64,000 nucleotides of DNA from JADJSS01 sp046329815 (GCA_046329815.1 JAXLTY010000001.1:1942150-2006149), one strand, 5' to 3'; shown: positions 25,526 through 35,587, counted from the stretch's first letter. A program made the numbers and translations. The notes: generated by a model not told the origin, from the letters alone.

Positions 25526-27907
25526 ATGAAAAAAATTATTACACTACAGTTACTCGTAGCGGTATTGCTATGTAGTAGCATCACTTCTTTTAGCCAAAAT
25601 GGTTATAAGAAATGCTCTTCCGCAGAAGTATTGGAAAGACAACTCAAAGCAGATCCAACCATGAAAGCCAAAATGGATCAGATTGAGCAATTTACCAATG
25701 CATTTATCGCGAAAAAAGCTACCCAGCGACAGTCTTCTTCCACCACTACAAACGCAGCAACTGCTACTGTTACCATTCCGGTGGTATTTCACGTAGTATA
25801 TAATACGGCTGCGCAAAACGTAAGCGATGCGATGATCCTAAATCAATTGGCAGTTTTAAATGCTGATTACGGTGGCACAAACACGGATATTTCGAGTTTG
25901 CCTGCTGCTTTTGCAGGTATCAAAGCAGGAAACACAGGCATTCAGTTTTGTTTAGCGCAAAGAACGCCTGCCGGTGCAGCTACTACGGGTATCGTTCGTA
26001 AATCCACCACGGTAACTTCTTTTATTGACGATGATAAAGTAAAGAAATCATCTACCGGCGGCGATGACGCTTGGGACGCCACTAAATACTTAAATATTTG
26101 GTTATGTAATTTAGGCAATGGCTTATTAGGATATGCTCAATTTCCGGGTGGTGCTGCTGCAACAGACGGTGTCGTAATTTTATATTCAAGTTTGCCTGGA
26201 GGCGCATCGGCACCGTATGATAAAGGAAGAACAATGACACACGAAGTGGGCCACTGGTTAAACTTACGTCACATTTGGGGCGATGCTACTTGCGGTTCTG
26301 ACTTAGTAAGCGACACGCCAACACAGCAAACCTCTAACTTCGGTTGCCCAACTTATCCGCATGTAACGTGCAGCAATGGTGCAAACGGCGACTTATTTAT
26401 GAACTACATGGATTACACAGACGATGCATGTATGTATATGTTCTCTGCAGGTCAGTCAACGCGTATGAATGCATTGTTTGCAACAGGCGGCGCAAGAGTG
26501 GGTTTGGTTACATCGCAAGGTTGCGTGCCGCCAACAACTACCTGCGGAGCACCGAATGGTTTGGCTTCATCAGCTATTACAACAACAGGCGCAACAGTAA
26601 GCTGGACAGCAGTAAGCGGCGCTACATCTTATACATTACAGTATAAAACATCTGCTGCAACCACATGGACATCTGTTACAGGTATCACCACAACGTCAAG
26701 AGCATTAACAGGTTTAACAGCAGGCACAACATATAACTTCCAGGTGTCAGCAACATGCTCCAGCGGAACATCTGCTTATACAGCATCTACTTTTACAACA
26801 ACAACAACAGCATCTACTTGCGGTACGCCGACAGGTTTAGCTTCGTCATCTATTACAACAACAGGTGCAACAGTTAGCTGGACAGCAGTAAGTGGCGCGA
26901 CTTCTTATACTTTACAATATAAAACATCAGCAGCTACAACTTATACAACAGTAAGCGGCATCACCACAACATCAAGAGCATTAACAGGTTTGACAGCAGG
27001 CACAACGTATAACTTCCAGGTGTCAGCAACCTGTTCCAGCGGAACATCTGCTTATACAGCATCTACTTTTACAACAACATCTGCGACAACTACCACCTAT
27101 TGTACATCTAAAGGTACATCTCAGTCATATGAGTGGATCGATTTAGTAAGCATTGGCAGCATCAGCAGAACTTCTGCTAAAGAAACAGGTGGTTATGTAA
27201 ACACGGGCTTGTCAACGAATTTAGTAATTGGCTCTACCGGAAACACGATCAATTTCAGTGCAGGATTTACTTCTACTGTTTATACGGAATATTGGAGAAT
27301 CTATATTGACTTCAACAAAGATGGTGATTTTGCTGATGCAGGCGAAACAATAGTATCAGGTTCTGCAACAGGATCAGGTACTTATTATGCAACATTCAGC
27401 GTGCCTTCAACAGCAACAGCAGGTTCTACACGTATGCGTGTGGTAATGAGCGATGCTTCTACTGCTACGTCTTGCGGAACATTCAGCTATGGCGAAACAG
27501 AAGATTATACAGTGAATTTCACAAGCAGTAAAACTACAAAACAAGGTGGTTCTGCAGCAGACAACACAGGTACGGTATATTCATCTGAAACAAGACAAGT
27601 AGCTAACGAAGCCGTAGTTTCTAAAAAAGGTGTAGAAACAAAACAAGTAGCATTAGCTGTTTATCCAAATCCGGCAAGCAATAATGCAGAGATCAAATTT
27701 ACACTGGCAACAGCAGGAAACGCGAAGATCCGCTTGATGGACTTAACTGGCAGAACGGTTATTGAAAGAGATCTAGGATTTATGAATGAAGGTGATAATA
27801 CATACACATTAACAAACTTAAGTGATGTATCAACCGGTACTTATTTATTATTGTTGGATATAGATGGAAAAATAGTATCTAATAAAAATATGTCTATGGT
27901 TAAATAA
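25526..27907 (+). CDS. Secreted M43 metalloprotease with FN3 repeats, GEVED domain and T9SS sorting signal
   Basis: 793 residues. Signal peptide (about 1-23), propeptide, then an M43 (pappalysin/cytophagalysin) catalytic domain with the zinc motif HEVGHWLNLRH (about residue 240) and Met-turn NYMDY. Two nearly identical fibronectin type III domains of 92 residues follow (about 339-430 and 431-522), then a GEVED domain (YCTSKGTSQSYEWI ... IDFNKDGDFADAGE ... YGETEDYTV). The last 75 residues are a type A T9SS sorting domain (VYPNPASNNAEIKFT ... STGTYLLLLDIDGK). It is exported by Sec, moved across the outer membrane by the type IX system and likely digests extracellular protein. It has its own promoter and terminator. 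Confidence 0.93.
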   Translation: MKKIITLQLLVAVLLCSSITSFSQNGYKKCSSAEVLERQLKADPTMKAKMDQIEQFTNAFIAKKATQRQSSSTTTNAATATVTIPVVFHVVYNTAAQNVSDAMILNQLAVLNADYGGTNTDISSLPAAFAGIKAGNTGIQFCLAQRTPAGAATTGIVRKSTTVTSFIDDDKVKKSSTGGDDAWDATKYLNIWLCNLGNGLLGYAQFPGGAAATDGVVILYSSLPGGASAPYDKGRTMTHEVGHWLNLRHIWGDATCGSDLVSDTPTQQTSNFGCPTYPHVTCSNGANGDLFMNYMDYTDDACMYMFSAGQSTRMNALFATGGARVGLVTSQGCVPPTTTCGAPNGLASSAITTTGATVSWTAVSGATSYTLQYKTSAATTWTSVTGITTTSRALTGLTAGTTYNFQVSATCSSGTSAYTASTFTTTTTASTCGTPTGLASSSITTTGATVSWTAVSGATSYTLQYKTSAATTYTTVSGITTTSRALTGLTAGTTYNFQVSATCSSGTSAYTASTFTTTSATTTTYCTSKGTSQSYEWIDLVSIGSISRTSAKETGGYVNTGLSTNLVIGSTGNTINFSAGFTSTVYTEYWRIYIDFNKDGDFADAGETIVSGSATGSGTYYATFSVPSTATAGSTRMRVVMSDASTATSCGTFSYGETEDYTVNFTSSKTTKQGGSAADNTGTVYSSETRQVANEAVVSKKGVETKQVALAVYPNPASNNAEIKFTLATAGNAKIRLMDLTGRTVIERDLGFMNEGDNTYTLTNLSDVSTGTYLLLLDIDGKIVSNKNMSMVK
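26539..27090 (+). repeat. Tandem 276-bp duplication encoding two FN3 domains
   Basis: Units 26539-26814 and 26815-27090 are almost the same at DNA level, differing mainly at silent or single-residue positions, indicating recent duplication within the protease gene. Confidence 0.8.
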
Positions 27908-27926
27908 AAACTGATTAAGATAGTGG

Positions 27927-27957
27927 AAGCCGCCTCATGCACATGAGGCGGCTTTTT
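27927..27957 (+). terminator. Strong intrinsic terminator after the protease gene
   Basis: AAGCCGCCTCATG paired with CATGAGGCGGCTT and followed by TTTTTT. Confidence 0.9.
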
Positions 27958-28010
27958 TATTTTGGCTCAAAATGTCACTTAGTTGTCTGCTGCAATACAT
28001 TTATTTAAAC

Positions 28011-28018
28011 TAAGTTTG
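28011..28018 (+). promoter_or_regulatory. -7 element for the GlxA-type regulator gene
   Basis: TAAGTTTG matches TAnnTTTG, 18 bp before the ATG at 28037. The nearest TTG (27983) is 25 bp upstream, longer than usual. Confidence 0.35.
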
Positions 28019-28036
28019 TAGCGTAAATAAATAACA

Positions 28037-28957
28037 ATGCCTACAAAAATTCTATTTTTCATTTTGCCACATACGCACTTGATGGATCTTGCCGGTCCGG
28101 ACCAGGTGTTCTTAGAAGCCATCGATTACGGAGCAGACCTGGAGATCGAATATTGCTCGTACACCAATAATATTGGTACTTCAGCAGGTCTGCCTTTTGG
28201 AAAAGTAAAGCATTTTTCAAAAATAAATTGCAAAAAAGGTGATTTTATATTTATTCCTGGAGCCGATATTAAATTTCTACATTCAAAAGAATTTAAGTCA
28301 CAGAAAGAAATTTTTGCATGGATCAATACTTGTCATGAACAAGGTATTAATATTTGTTCGATATGCACCGGCTCTTTTGTATTGGCTCAATCCGGCATTT
28401 TGGACCATAAAAATTGCACCACGCACTGGAAACGTACTGCTGAGCTAAAGCAGTTATATCCAAAATTGAATGTGATAGAAAATGTATTATTTACGCAGGA
28501 AGACGGCATCTACACCAGTGCAGGCATTGCTTCCGGAATTGATATGGCGTTGCATATAATAGAAGAACTGAAAGATGAATATTTTGCACATAAAGTAGCG
28601 CGCGAATTAGTGATTTACAACAGGCGGAAAGGAAATCATTCGCAGCAATCGGTATATACAAATTACAGAAATCATATTCATTCAGGTATTCATAAAGTGC
28701 AGGATCGTTTGCAAGAAAATATACATCAGAAAATATCGTTGACAGAACTCGCTGAACTGGCATCTATGAGTGACCGCAACCTGACGCGCATTTTTAAGAA
28801 AGAAACAGGGCTGACGATACATGAATACATCAACTTGTTGCGTAAGGAAAAAATAAATGAATTGCTTAATAATCCTGATCTGTCCAGAACCCAGATAGCG
28901 CAACAAATTGGATTGAAAAGTGAACGTCATTTGATAAGATTAATCCATGCACAATAA
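28037..28957 (+). CDS. GlxA-type transcription regulator (DJ-1/PfpI + AraC HTH)
   Basis: 306 residues. Residues about 5-190 form a DJ-1/PfpI-like domain (ILPHTHLMDLAGPDQVF, FIFIPGAD, and the nucleophile-elbow Cys in ICSICTGSFVLAQSG), and about 215-306 an AraC-type DNA-binding domain with two helix-turn-helices (ISLTELAELASMSDRNLTRI; the second, KSERHLIRLIH, is shortened at the very C-terminus). Such regulators sense small molecules or redox state and activate nearby genes. The gene is followed immediately by an unknown gene and the M1-like gene, with stop and start adjacent, so it probably belongs to that operon. Confidence 0.88.
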   Translation: MPTKILFFILPHTHLMDLAGPDQVFLEAIDYGADLEIEYCSYTNNIGTSAGLPFGKVKHFSKINCKKGDFIFIPGADIKFLHSKEFKSQKEIFAWINTCHEQGINICSICTGSFVLAQSGILDHKNCTTHWKRTAELKQLYPKLNVIENVLFTQEDGIYTSAGIASGIDMALHIIEELKDEYFAHKVARELVIYNRRKGNHSQQSVYTNYRNHIHSGIHKVQDRLQENIHQKISLTELAELASMSDRNLTRIFKKETGLTIHEYINLLRKEKINELLNNPDLSRTQIAQQIGLKSERHLIRLIHAQ

Positions 28958-29425
28958 ATGAACATACGATCAGCATATCAAACACGGCCAATTCGTTTTG
29001 TAGAATTGTATCATATAAATAATTGGATTGTAAAAATCTATAGCATTTCTCTAAGAAGAGAACATGTTGATACGGCATTCATTGATTATGCAAAACAAAA
29101 CCTTTCGCACTGGCTGGAGCAGGCAACTAATTATCCGTTAGAAACATACAATATCGCAACACTTATACTGCACGAAGGAAAAGAAGGATGTTTTGCGATC
29201 ATTAATTGGTGGATCGATGAAAATATGCTGCAAAATCATGTGTATTTATCAACGTATGATGAACCACAAAAATTTGTATTGTATTCAGATAAAGGAATCA
29301 TGACTTGTGTTTGGGAACTGGAAGTTATTTGGTTTGAACGCAATGCCTGGATAAAACATATTCTAATGAAGAATGAAAAGCCGGACGTTGAAAGTTATTT
29401 AAATGAACAATTAAATCTGAACTGA
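28958..29425 (+). CDS. Conserved-looking cytoplasmic protein, unknown function
   Basis: 155 residues, no signal peptide or membrane helix. Rich in Trp and Tyr (FVELYHINNWIVKIYSIS, FAIINWWIDENML, WELEVIWFERNAWI). No known motif recognised. Its ATG touches the stop of the AraC-type regulator (TAA-ATG), and its own stop overlaps the next start (TGATG), so the three genes are translationally coupled; its function is probably tied to the regulator or the M1-like protein. Confidence 0.75.
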   Translation: MNIRSAYQTRPIRFVELYHINNWIVKIYSISLRREHVDTAFIDYAKQNLSHWLEQATNYPLETYNIATLILHEGKEGCFAIINWWIDENMLQNHVYLSTYDEPQKFVLYSDKGIMTCVWELEVIWFERNAWIKHILMKNEKPDVESYLNEQLNLN

Positions 29426-32019
29426 TGAAATATTTATATTTTATAATACTCTTACTGTTTAGCATGGTTTCAATGGATGCATTCGCACAAACAGCAGACA
29501 GCATTCAGCCACTGCCTGCATTAAATCAACAACGCGAATCAAAAATAAATGTAAAGCATATTGCTATTGATCTGAAATTTGACTGGAAGAAAAAAACAGC
29601 GTATGGAAAAGCAACATTGCAATTGTCTTTGTTAAAAGCAACCGATATAATTCATTTGGATGCAGCAATGCTGACCATTAACTCGATTATATTATCGAAT
29701 GGAAAAGCATTAAAATATAATTATGATGGCAGCGATAAGAACGATGCGCTGGAAATCATATTGGATAAGATGTATAACGTCAATGAAACTTTGATTATTA
29801 GTATTGATTACCATACAAATCACATCAATCATGCAGATCCAAATAATATTTGGGGCAGTTTTGGTAAAGGTATTCGATTCTTTGAACCAACATCGACCAC
29901 ACCAAATAAGCGAAAACAAATTTGGTCTTCAGGCGAACCGGAATCCAATCGTTACTGGTTTCCATGTTACGATGCGCCAAATGCTGTTCGAACAACTGAA
30001 TTTACTGCCACTGTAGAAAAACCATTGATAGTTATTTCAAATGGAACACTCGTGAAAACTATAGAAAATACTGATGATTCCAGAACATTTCATTATAAAT
30101 CAGATGTGGCATATCCAAATTACCTGACTTCTTTTATTGTCGGCGAATATACAGATATTAAACAAAAATCTGGAAATATCGATCTGCATACATTTGCCTA
30201 TCCAGATGAAAAAGCAGCCGCTGAAGCTACTATTGTCCGTTTGCCTGAAATGGTTGATTATTTTTCAAAATTGACCGGTGTAAAATATCCATACTCAACT
30301 TACAGGCAAGTGATGGTTCAGGATTATCCGTTTCCGGGTTTGGTCGGACAGCATACTACGACAACAATTTCTGATAACATGATTGATGATTTCAGAACGC
30401 ATGCTGACTTTTTTTATCTTTGGGACGGCGTTGAAGCGCAATCGCTCGCTTCGCAATGGTTTGGAAATTTGCTGATGCCAAAAGACTGGAGTCATAACTG
30501 GCTGAATACAGCTTTCAGTCATTATGCTGATGGTTTGTTTACGGATTATAAAAACGGTCACGATGAATTTCTTACCTATTACCTGACGTTTGATCAAAAT
30601 ACTACGCTTAGTGATTGGAATAATAATTTCAGGCATCCTATTGTGACACAGAATTATGATAATGTCCAGACATTTGCTTCAGATAATTATGCAAGAATAC
30701 GTGGAGCTTTGGTATTGCGTATGCTGCGCAAACAAATTGGTGATGAAAAATGGTTTAAAGCAATACAGTATTACGTAAAAACAAATGCGAATAAGATTGT
30801 TACTACAAAAGATTTTCAACATGCGATTGAAACGGTAACAGGCGATTCTATCGGTTGGTTTTTTGATCAATGGATTTATAAAATGGGTCATCCTGTTTTT
30901 GAAATAACCAAAAAATATGATACTAAGAAAAAACAATTGATATTGAATGTTCAGCAAACACAAAAGATAGATAGCAATAATGCTTATCCGCAAACTATTT
31001 TTTTTAAAGGAAAAGTAGCAGTTGAAATTGATGGAATGATAAAGGAAATATGGCTGAAGGCACAACAAAATAACACTTTTATATTTGTTGCACCATCAAA
31101 GCCGAAACTGATCAATTTTGATTTTGAAGATACCTGGATAAAAGAAATCAAGTTTGAAAAATCGCTTGCAGCGTATTTATATCAATTAAAAAATGATAAA
31201 GATGTATTAGGAAAATGGCATGCAATTGATGCGTTAGTGCAAATTGCAAAAGATGAAAAATCAGATGATGAAACCAAAACAAAAATTTATGCAGCATTCC
31301 GCAAAACGATACAAAGTAATGATTACTGGCGTTTGCGTGGTTATGCATTGTCGCAGTTGCGAAGTTTGTTGGCAACACCTTATGATAGCGCAACAGTAAA
31401 CATGTTATTGTCGCTTATAAAAAATGATAAACCTTGGATACGCACAGGAGCAATCACATTCTTAGGCATGTCACGTGACAGCGCTTACACAAAAATTTAT
31501 CTGAATGCGTTGAATGATCCAAGTGATCGTGTTATTAATGCTGCGGCAAATGCGCTTGGTAAAACTAAAAGCAGCAAAGCATTTGATGCATTAATACAAT
31601 TAGAAAACAAACCATCCTGGAAAAGCCAAAGCAAAATAAGCATGCTGAATGGTTTAAAAGAATTAGCAGATCCAAGAGCATTTGATATTGCGTATAAAAC
31701 ATTGGCTGATATAAGATCACCACGTTGGTGGCTCGCCACGCCGATTTGGGATTATCCGATTGCTGCAGCGCAAACCTTAGTTGCTTTAGGCAAAAATGAA
31801 GCAGCATATCCGATGATCTTTGAACGATTTCAAAAGTCTTTAGATGAAAATGATTACAACGATATTTTTAGTAATATTCTATTGATTGCAACTTTAGCAG
31901 ATGCGCGTGGACAAGAAGCATTTGATTTGTTGAAAGAAAAATTTAAAGACGATGCAAATGCTATGATTGCTGTTGAACAATACGAAACACAATTCAAAGA
32001 AACCATCAAAAAACCGTAA
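29425..32019 (+). CDS. M1 aminopeptidase-like protein lacking the zinc and catalytic residues
   Basis: 864 residues. Signal peptide (MKYLYFIILLLFSMVSMDAFAQ), N-terminal M1 beta domain (about 30-240), thermolysin-like domain (about 240-480) and a helical HEAT-like C-terminal half. The fold-typical QWFGNLLMPKDWSHNWLN segment is present, but the zinc motif HExxH is replaced by QSLAS, the third-ligand NEGF by NTAF, and the GAMEN substrate box by GLVGQ. It should therefore not be an active metallopeptidase; it may bind peptides or scaffold. Coupled by TGATG to the gene upstream. The frame is intact over 2.6 kb, arguing against decay. Confidence 0.85.
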   Translation: MKYLYFIILLLFSMVSMDAFAQTADSIQPLPALNQQRESKINVKHIAIDLKFDWKKKTAYGKATLQLSLLKATDIIHLDAAMLTINSIILSNGKALKYNYDGSDKNDALEIILDKMYNVNETLIISIDYHTNHINHADPNNIWGSFGKGIRFFEPTSTTPNKRKQIWSSGEPESNRYWFPCYDAPNAVRTTEFTATVEKPLIVISNGTLVKTIENTDDSRTFHYKSDVAYPNYLTSFIVGEYTDIKQKSGNIDLHTFAYPDEKAAAEATIVRLPEMVDYFSKLTGVKYPYSTYRQVMVQDYPFPGLVGQHTTTTISDNMIDDFRTHADFFYLWDGVEAQSLASQWFGNLLMPKDWSHNWLNTAFSHYADGLFTDYKNGHDEFLTYYLTFDQNTTLSDWNNNFRHPIVTQNYDNVQTFASDNYARIRGALVLRMLRKQIGDEKWFKAIQYYVKTNANKIVTTKDFQHAIETVTGDSIGWFFDQWIYKMGHPVFEITKKYDTKKKQLILNVQQTQKIDSNNAYPQTIFFKGKVAVEIDGMIKEIWLKAQQNNTFIFVAPSKPKLINFDFEDTWIKEIKFEKSLAAYLYQLKNDKDVLGKWHAIDALVQIAKDEKSDDETKTKIYAAFRKTIQSNDYWRLRGYALSQLRSLLATPYDSATVNMLLSLIKNDKPWIRTGAITFLGMSRDSAYTKIYLNALNDPSDRVINAAANALGKTKSSKAFDALIQLENKPSWKSQSKISMLNGLKELADPRAFDIAYKTLADIRSPRWWLATPIWDYPIAAAQTLVALGKNEAAYPMIFERFQKSLDENDYNDIFSNILLIATLADARGQEAFDLLKEKFKDDANAMIAVEQYETQFKETIKKP

Positions 32020-32068
32020 TACAGAAAGTTGAAAATAAAATTATTATCTTACAATAAAACACAAGCAC

Positions 32069-32596
32069 ATGAAAAAATCAGAATTGAATCCGATGCCGCA
32101 GTATTTCGACAGATATATTGCTTTAGCAGATGATATTGAACACATGGATGCGTTGCAGGTTTCATTACAGGAATTGGAAAACGCACCGATTGATAAATGG
32201 AAAGCATTAGGCGGCAAAGTTTATGCACCTGGTAAATGGACTGTTAAAGATATGTTACAGCACATGATTGATACAGAGCGCGTGTTTGCTTATCGTGTAA
32301 CATCGTTTGCGAGAAATGACCAGCAAAGTATGCTTGGTTTTGATGAAGAATTATTTGCAAAAAATACAAACGCAAATAACCGTACTATCGAAGATTTGCT
32401 GGATGAATTGATATTGGTTCGTAAGTCATACATTGCTATGTATCGTTCGTTTACAAATGAAATGTTATTGCGCATTGGCAATGGTTATAATAACAGCCGT
32501 TATTCAGTGATATCCATGTCATTTATGATTGCAGGTCATCAGCGCTGGCATTTTAAAGTATTGGAAGAGCGATATTATCCGTTGCTGGAAAACTAA
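32069..32596 (+). CDS. DinB-like (DinB_2) family protein
   Basis: 175 residues, four-helix bundle. The three metal-binding positions expected for DinB/YfiT proteins are visible: His in KDMLQHMIDTERVF, and two His in IAGHQRWHFKVL. Members bind Ni/Zn and some are thiol transferases; the substrate here is unknown. It lies 49 bp after the M1-like gene on the same strand and may share its transcript. A second DinB-type gene is at 36.5 kb. Convergent with the LytTR gene, 6 bp apart. Confidence 0.82.
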   Translation: MKKSELNPMPQYFDRYIALADDIEHMDALQVSLQELENAPIDKWKALGGKVYAPGKWTVKDMLQHMIDTERVFAYRVTSFARNDQQSMLGFDEELFAKNTNANNRTIEDLLDELILVRKSYIAMYRSFTNEMLLRIGNGYNNSRYSVISMSFMIAGHQRWHFKVLEERYYPLLEN

Positions 32597-32602
32597 ATGC
32601 AT

Positions 32603-33373
32603 CTAAGAAATAGTAGCTTTGTTTTTTTCTAACGAATCTAAGAATTCTTTTTTCTTGCGTTTGGAAATTTCCACTTTGCTGCCGTCTGTCATTAAAGCAA
32701 AATTATCAGCATGATCGATTTCTTTCATGTGCGCCAAATTGATCAAATGTGATTGGTGAATGCGCAGAAAATTATAAGGCACTAACTTATCTTCAAAATT
32801 CTTAAGCGTTTTAGAAACCAATACTTTCTTATTATCTGCTAAATAAAAAAGCGTGTAGTTACTTTCCGATTGCAGACGAATAATCTCATTTACTCTTAAA
32901 AAGATAAAACCATCTTTTGTCGGTACCATCAGCTTCGAATCTTGCTGTTGCTCTGATTTTATTTTATCCAAATAACTTTGTAATTGAGCAGCTTGTTTTA
33001 ATGTTTCTTTCTCTTCCAAACGTTTAACAACTTTCTCAATTGCTTTCTTAAGTTCTTTTTCTTTAATTGGTTTTAATAAATAATCGGCAGCATTATTTTT
33101 AATCGCGTTGATTGCATATTTATCATGTGAAGTCGTGAAAATAATTTCAAAATCCGTGTTTTCCAGTTCATTCAAAAGATCCACGCCTTTGCCGTCTGCT
33201 AATTCCACATCTAAAAAAATAAGTTGTGGTTTTACGGTTGGTAAAACTTTTTTTGCCTCTCTTTTAGAATTACAAATACCATCAATCTTAATATTCAAAC
33301 CGGTTTGAATAATAGCTTTTTTTAGTATTTCCTGAAAGATCGGCTCATCTTCTATAATAACTGAGCTAATCAT
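32603..33373 (-). CDS. LytTR-family response regulator (second)
   Basis: 256 residues. Receiver domain at the N-terminus (SVIIEDEPIFQ, phospho-Asp in LIFLDVELADGKG, FTTSHDKYAINA, YLLKPIKEKEL), then a coiled-coil linker (about 120-150) and a LytTR DNA-binding domain (FLRVNEIIRLQSESNYTLFY, FLRIHQSHLINLAHMKEI). It is divergent from the TPR hybrid kinase gene (153 bp between starts), which may be its partner, though that kinase carries its own receiver. Confidence 0.9.
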   Translation of the reverse strand: MISSVIIEDEPIFQEILKKAIIQTGLNIKIDGICNSKREAKKVLPTVKPQLIFLDVELADGKGVDLLNELENTDFEIIFTTSHDKYAINAIKNNAADYLLKPIKEKELKKAIEKVVKRLEEKETLKQAAQLQSYLDKIKSEQQQDSKLMVPTKDGFIFLRVNEIIRLQSESNYTLFYLADNKKVLVSKTLKNFEDKLVPYNFLRIHQSHLINLAHMKEIDHADNFALMTDGSKVEISKRKKKEFLDSLEKNKATIS

Positions 33374-33526
33374 AATCTTATTTGCGTTTCTAAATTACGA
33401 ATAAAATTCTGAATTAATAGCTTAAAATAACTGCAATGAAATAAAAACAATACCTCTTTTTGTAAATAGTAGTTTAAACTTCTTAAATTTATTAAGAAAA
33501 CAATTTTTTACAGATGTAATGATTTT

Positions 33527-35533
33527 ATGAAAGAAGAGGCAGAAATAAATTATTCGAAAATTCAGATGGATAAACTCAATGACTTATTGCGAAATGTCGA
33601 TACTATAGCAAAAAATGATAATGCTAATTTAGCGCCACTTTATACTGAAATTGCTCAAAACTATAAGATTTTAAGAGACTATGACAGCGCATTGAATTAT
33701 TTCAGCAAAGCGCTAGATCTCTATTCGGAACTCAATGATGTAAAAAATAAACTGCGTTTGTATGGAGAAATTGGCGTGATGTTTCAGATCACATATCAGT
33801 TTAAAAATGCCTGCGATATTTTTTCAATAGCATTGTCAATTGCTTACCAGACAAATGATATTGAGCTAATTGTTGATTTTGAAAGAACGTTAGGAAATTC
33901 ATACAATTGGTGTGAAAAATTTGACCTTGCTGAAAAACATTTAAAAAATGCATTGCAAAATCTGAACCAGCTTAAAAATTATAGAAATACGATTAAGCTG
34001 TATTTATCGTATGCTATTCTGCTGAGAAAGAAACAAAAATACGAGTTGTCAAAAGAATATTTTGAGAAGTGTTTGGATTTGCTTAAAAATGAAACGGCAG
34101 ACAACATCATTGATGTTTATAAAAGTTATGGTTTGTTGCTGATTGAAATGGATGATTTGGAAGCAGCAGAATATTATTTTAAAAAGGGCGAAGCATTAAT
34201 CAATGACACAATAATCAGTAGCGCTATCTGTACTTTGTATGAGCACCTAACTATGTTGTATGAAAAGAAAAAAGATTTTGAACAGGCATTTTTATACAAC
34301 AATAAATTTTACGAACACAGAGTTGCGTTGCTGGAGCAAGGATTTTCTGAAGAAAGTAATCTGTTGCATGCAAAGATAGGATTGGAAGATGCTAAAAGAG
34401 AACGGCTGATAGCAGAAGAAACAGCAGCAGCAAAGAGTTTGTTTATTGCAACCATCAGTCATGAGATACGAACACCGATGAATATTATTTTAGGCACAAC
34501 GTCATTGATGTTGAATGATAAACCTAAAAAAGAGCATGTCAAGTATTTGCAAACACTAAAACGTTCCGGCGAAAATTTATTAGGTATTATCAATGATATT
34601 TTAGACATATCAAAAATTGAAGCCGGACGACTGGAAATCGAAATGGAACCGGTTGACATTCGTGAAATATTTGATAATATTTTCACGACGATGGAACAAC
34701 CGGCAAAAGATAAACAGCTTAAATTGACATACAGTGTAGATGATAAAATTAATTTTTTATTTCATTCCGATCCGTTGCGATTAACACAAATTATAACCAA
34801 CCTGATCAGCAATTCAACGAAGTTTACTGCAAAAGGCAGTATTCATTTTGAAGCCAAATTAAAATCAAAAAACAAACTGGAAATCGTTGTACGCGATACA
34901 GGCATTGGTATTCCGAAAGATAAGCTGGCAACTATTTTTGACCAGTATGAGCAGGTGCGAACTAAAGTGCAAAAGAAATATAAAGGAACAGGTTTAGGTT
35001 TGGCTATTTCCAAAAAATTAGTAGAAATGCTGAACGGCACCATCACATTGAAAAGTAAAATAAATGTAGGTACTTCCTTTATTATAAATCTTCCAATTGA
35101 GGTTGCTGCACAACAAAAAAATATTGACGAAACTGTAATTAAAAAAGATACAGCGTTTTTAACGAATAAAACAGTTTTAATTGTAGATGATTTGGATGAC
35201 AATCGTTTTATATTGCGCGAAACATTACTTTTTTTTAATAAGAATTTGAATATTCTGGAAGCAGAAAACGGATTGATTGCTGTAGAACTGTGCAAGAAAC
35301 ATAAACCGGATTTAATAATCATGGATTTGGATATGCCTGAAATGAATGGCTTTGAAGCATTGTCGGAAATACGAAAAAATAAAGCAACTAAAAAAACAAA
35401 AGTTGCTGCTAGTACAGCAAGTTTAATTACCAACGGCGATGATGAGTTTATAGAATTTGGTTTCGACACACATTTGCCAAAGCCATTTGAAATGGATGAT
35501 TTGTATAATTTACTGAAAAGAACTCTATACTAA
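33527..35533 (+). CDS. Cytoplasmic hybrid histidine kinase with TPR sensor
   Basis: 668 residues with no signal peptide or membrane helix. Residues 1-280 are TPR repeats (YDSALNYFSKALDLYSELND, FDLAEKHLKNALQNL, YELSKEYFEKCLDLL). Then a HisKA domain (FIATISHEIRTPMNIILG, phospho-His about residue 321), an ATPase domain with N box (TNLISNSTKFT), G1 (DTGIGIP) and G2 (KGTGLGLAI), and a C-terminal receiver domain with Asp in LIIMDLDMPEMNGF and Lys in HLPKPFEM. TPRs probably sense a protein partner. Divergent from the LytTR gene; followed by a strong terminator. Confidence 0.92.
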   Translation: MKEEAEINYSKIQMDKLNDLLRNVDTIAKNDNANLAPLYTEIAQNYKILRDYDSALNYFSKALDLYSELNDVKNKLRLYGEIGVMFQITYQFKNACDIFSIALSIAYQTNDIELIVDFERTLGNSYNWCEKFDLAEKHLKNALQNLNQLKNYRNTIKLYLSYAILLRKKQKYELSKEYFEKCLDLLKNETADNIIDVYKSYGLLLIEMDDLEAAEYYFKKGEALINDTIISSAICTLYEHLTMLYEKKKDFEQAFLYNNKFYEHRVALLEQGFSEESNLLHAKIGLEDAKRERLIAEETAAAKSLFIATISHEIRTPMNIILGTTSLMLNDKPKKEHVKYLQTLKRSGENLLGIINDILDISKIEAGRLEIEMEPVDIREIFDNIFTTMEQPAKDKQLKLTYSVDDKINFLFHSDPLRLTQIITNLISNSTKFTAKGSIHFEAKLKSKNKLEIVVRDTGIGIPKDKLATIFDQYEQVRTKVQKKYKGTGLGLAISKKLVEMLNGTITLKSKINVGTSFIINLPIEVAAQQKNIDETVIKKDTAFLTNKTVLIVDDLDDNRFILRETLLFFNKNLNILEAENGLIAVELCKKHKPDLIIMDLDMPEMNGFEALSEIRKNKATKKTKVAASTASLITNGDDEFIEFGFDTHLPKPFEMDDLYNLLKRTLY

Positions 35534-35572
35534 AAAAAGGGTTTCAGATGTATATCTGAAACCCTTTTTTAT
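35534..35572. terminator. Bidirectional terminator after the hybrid kinase gene
   Basis: AAAAAAGGGTTTCAGAT paired with ATCTGAAACCCTTTTTT, loop GTAT. Serves both the plus-strand kinase and the minus-strand gene ending at 35588. Confidence 0.9.
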
Positions 35573-35587
35573 ACCATTAATAATTTC

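Noticed and set aside
35207..35533. The receiver domain of the hybrid kinase as a separate response regulator gene
   Set aside because: It is in frame with the kinase with no internal start signal or stop.
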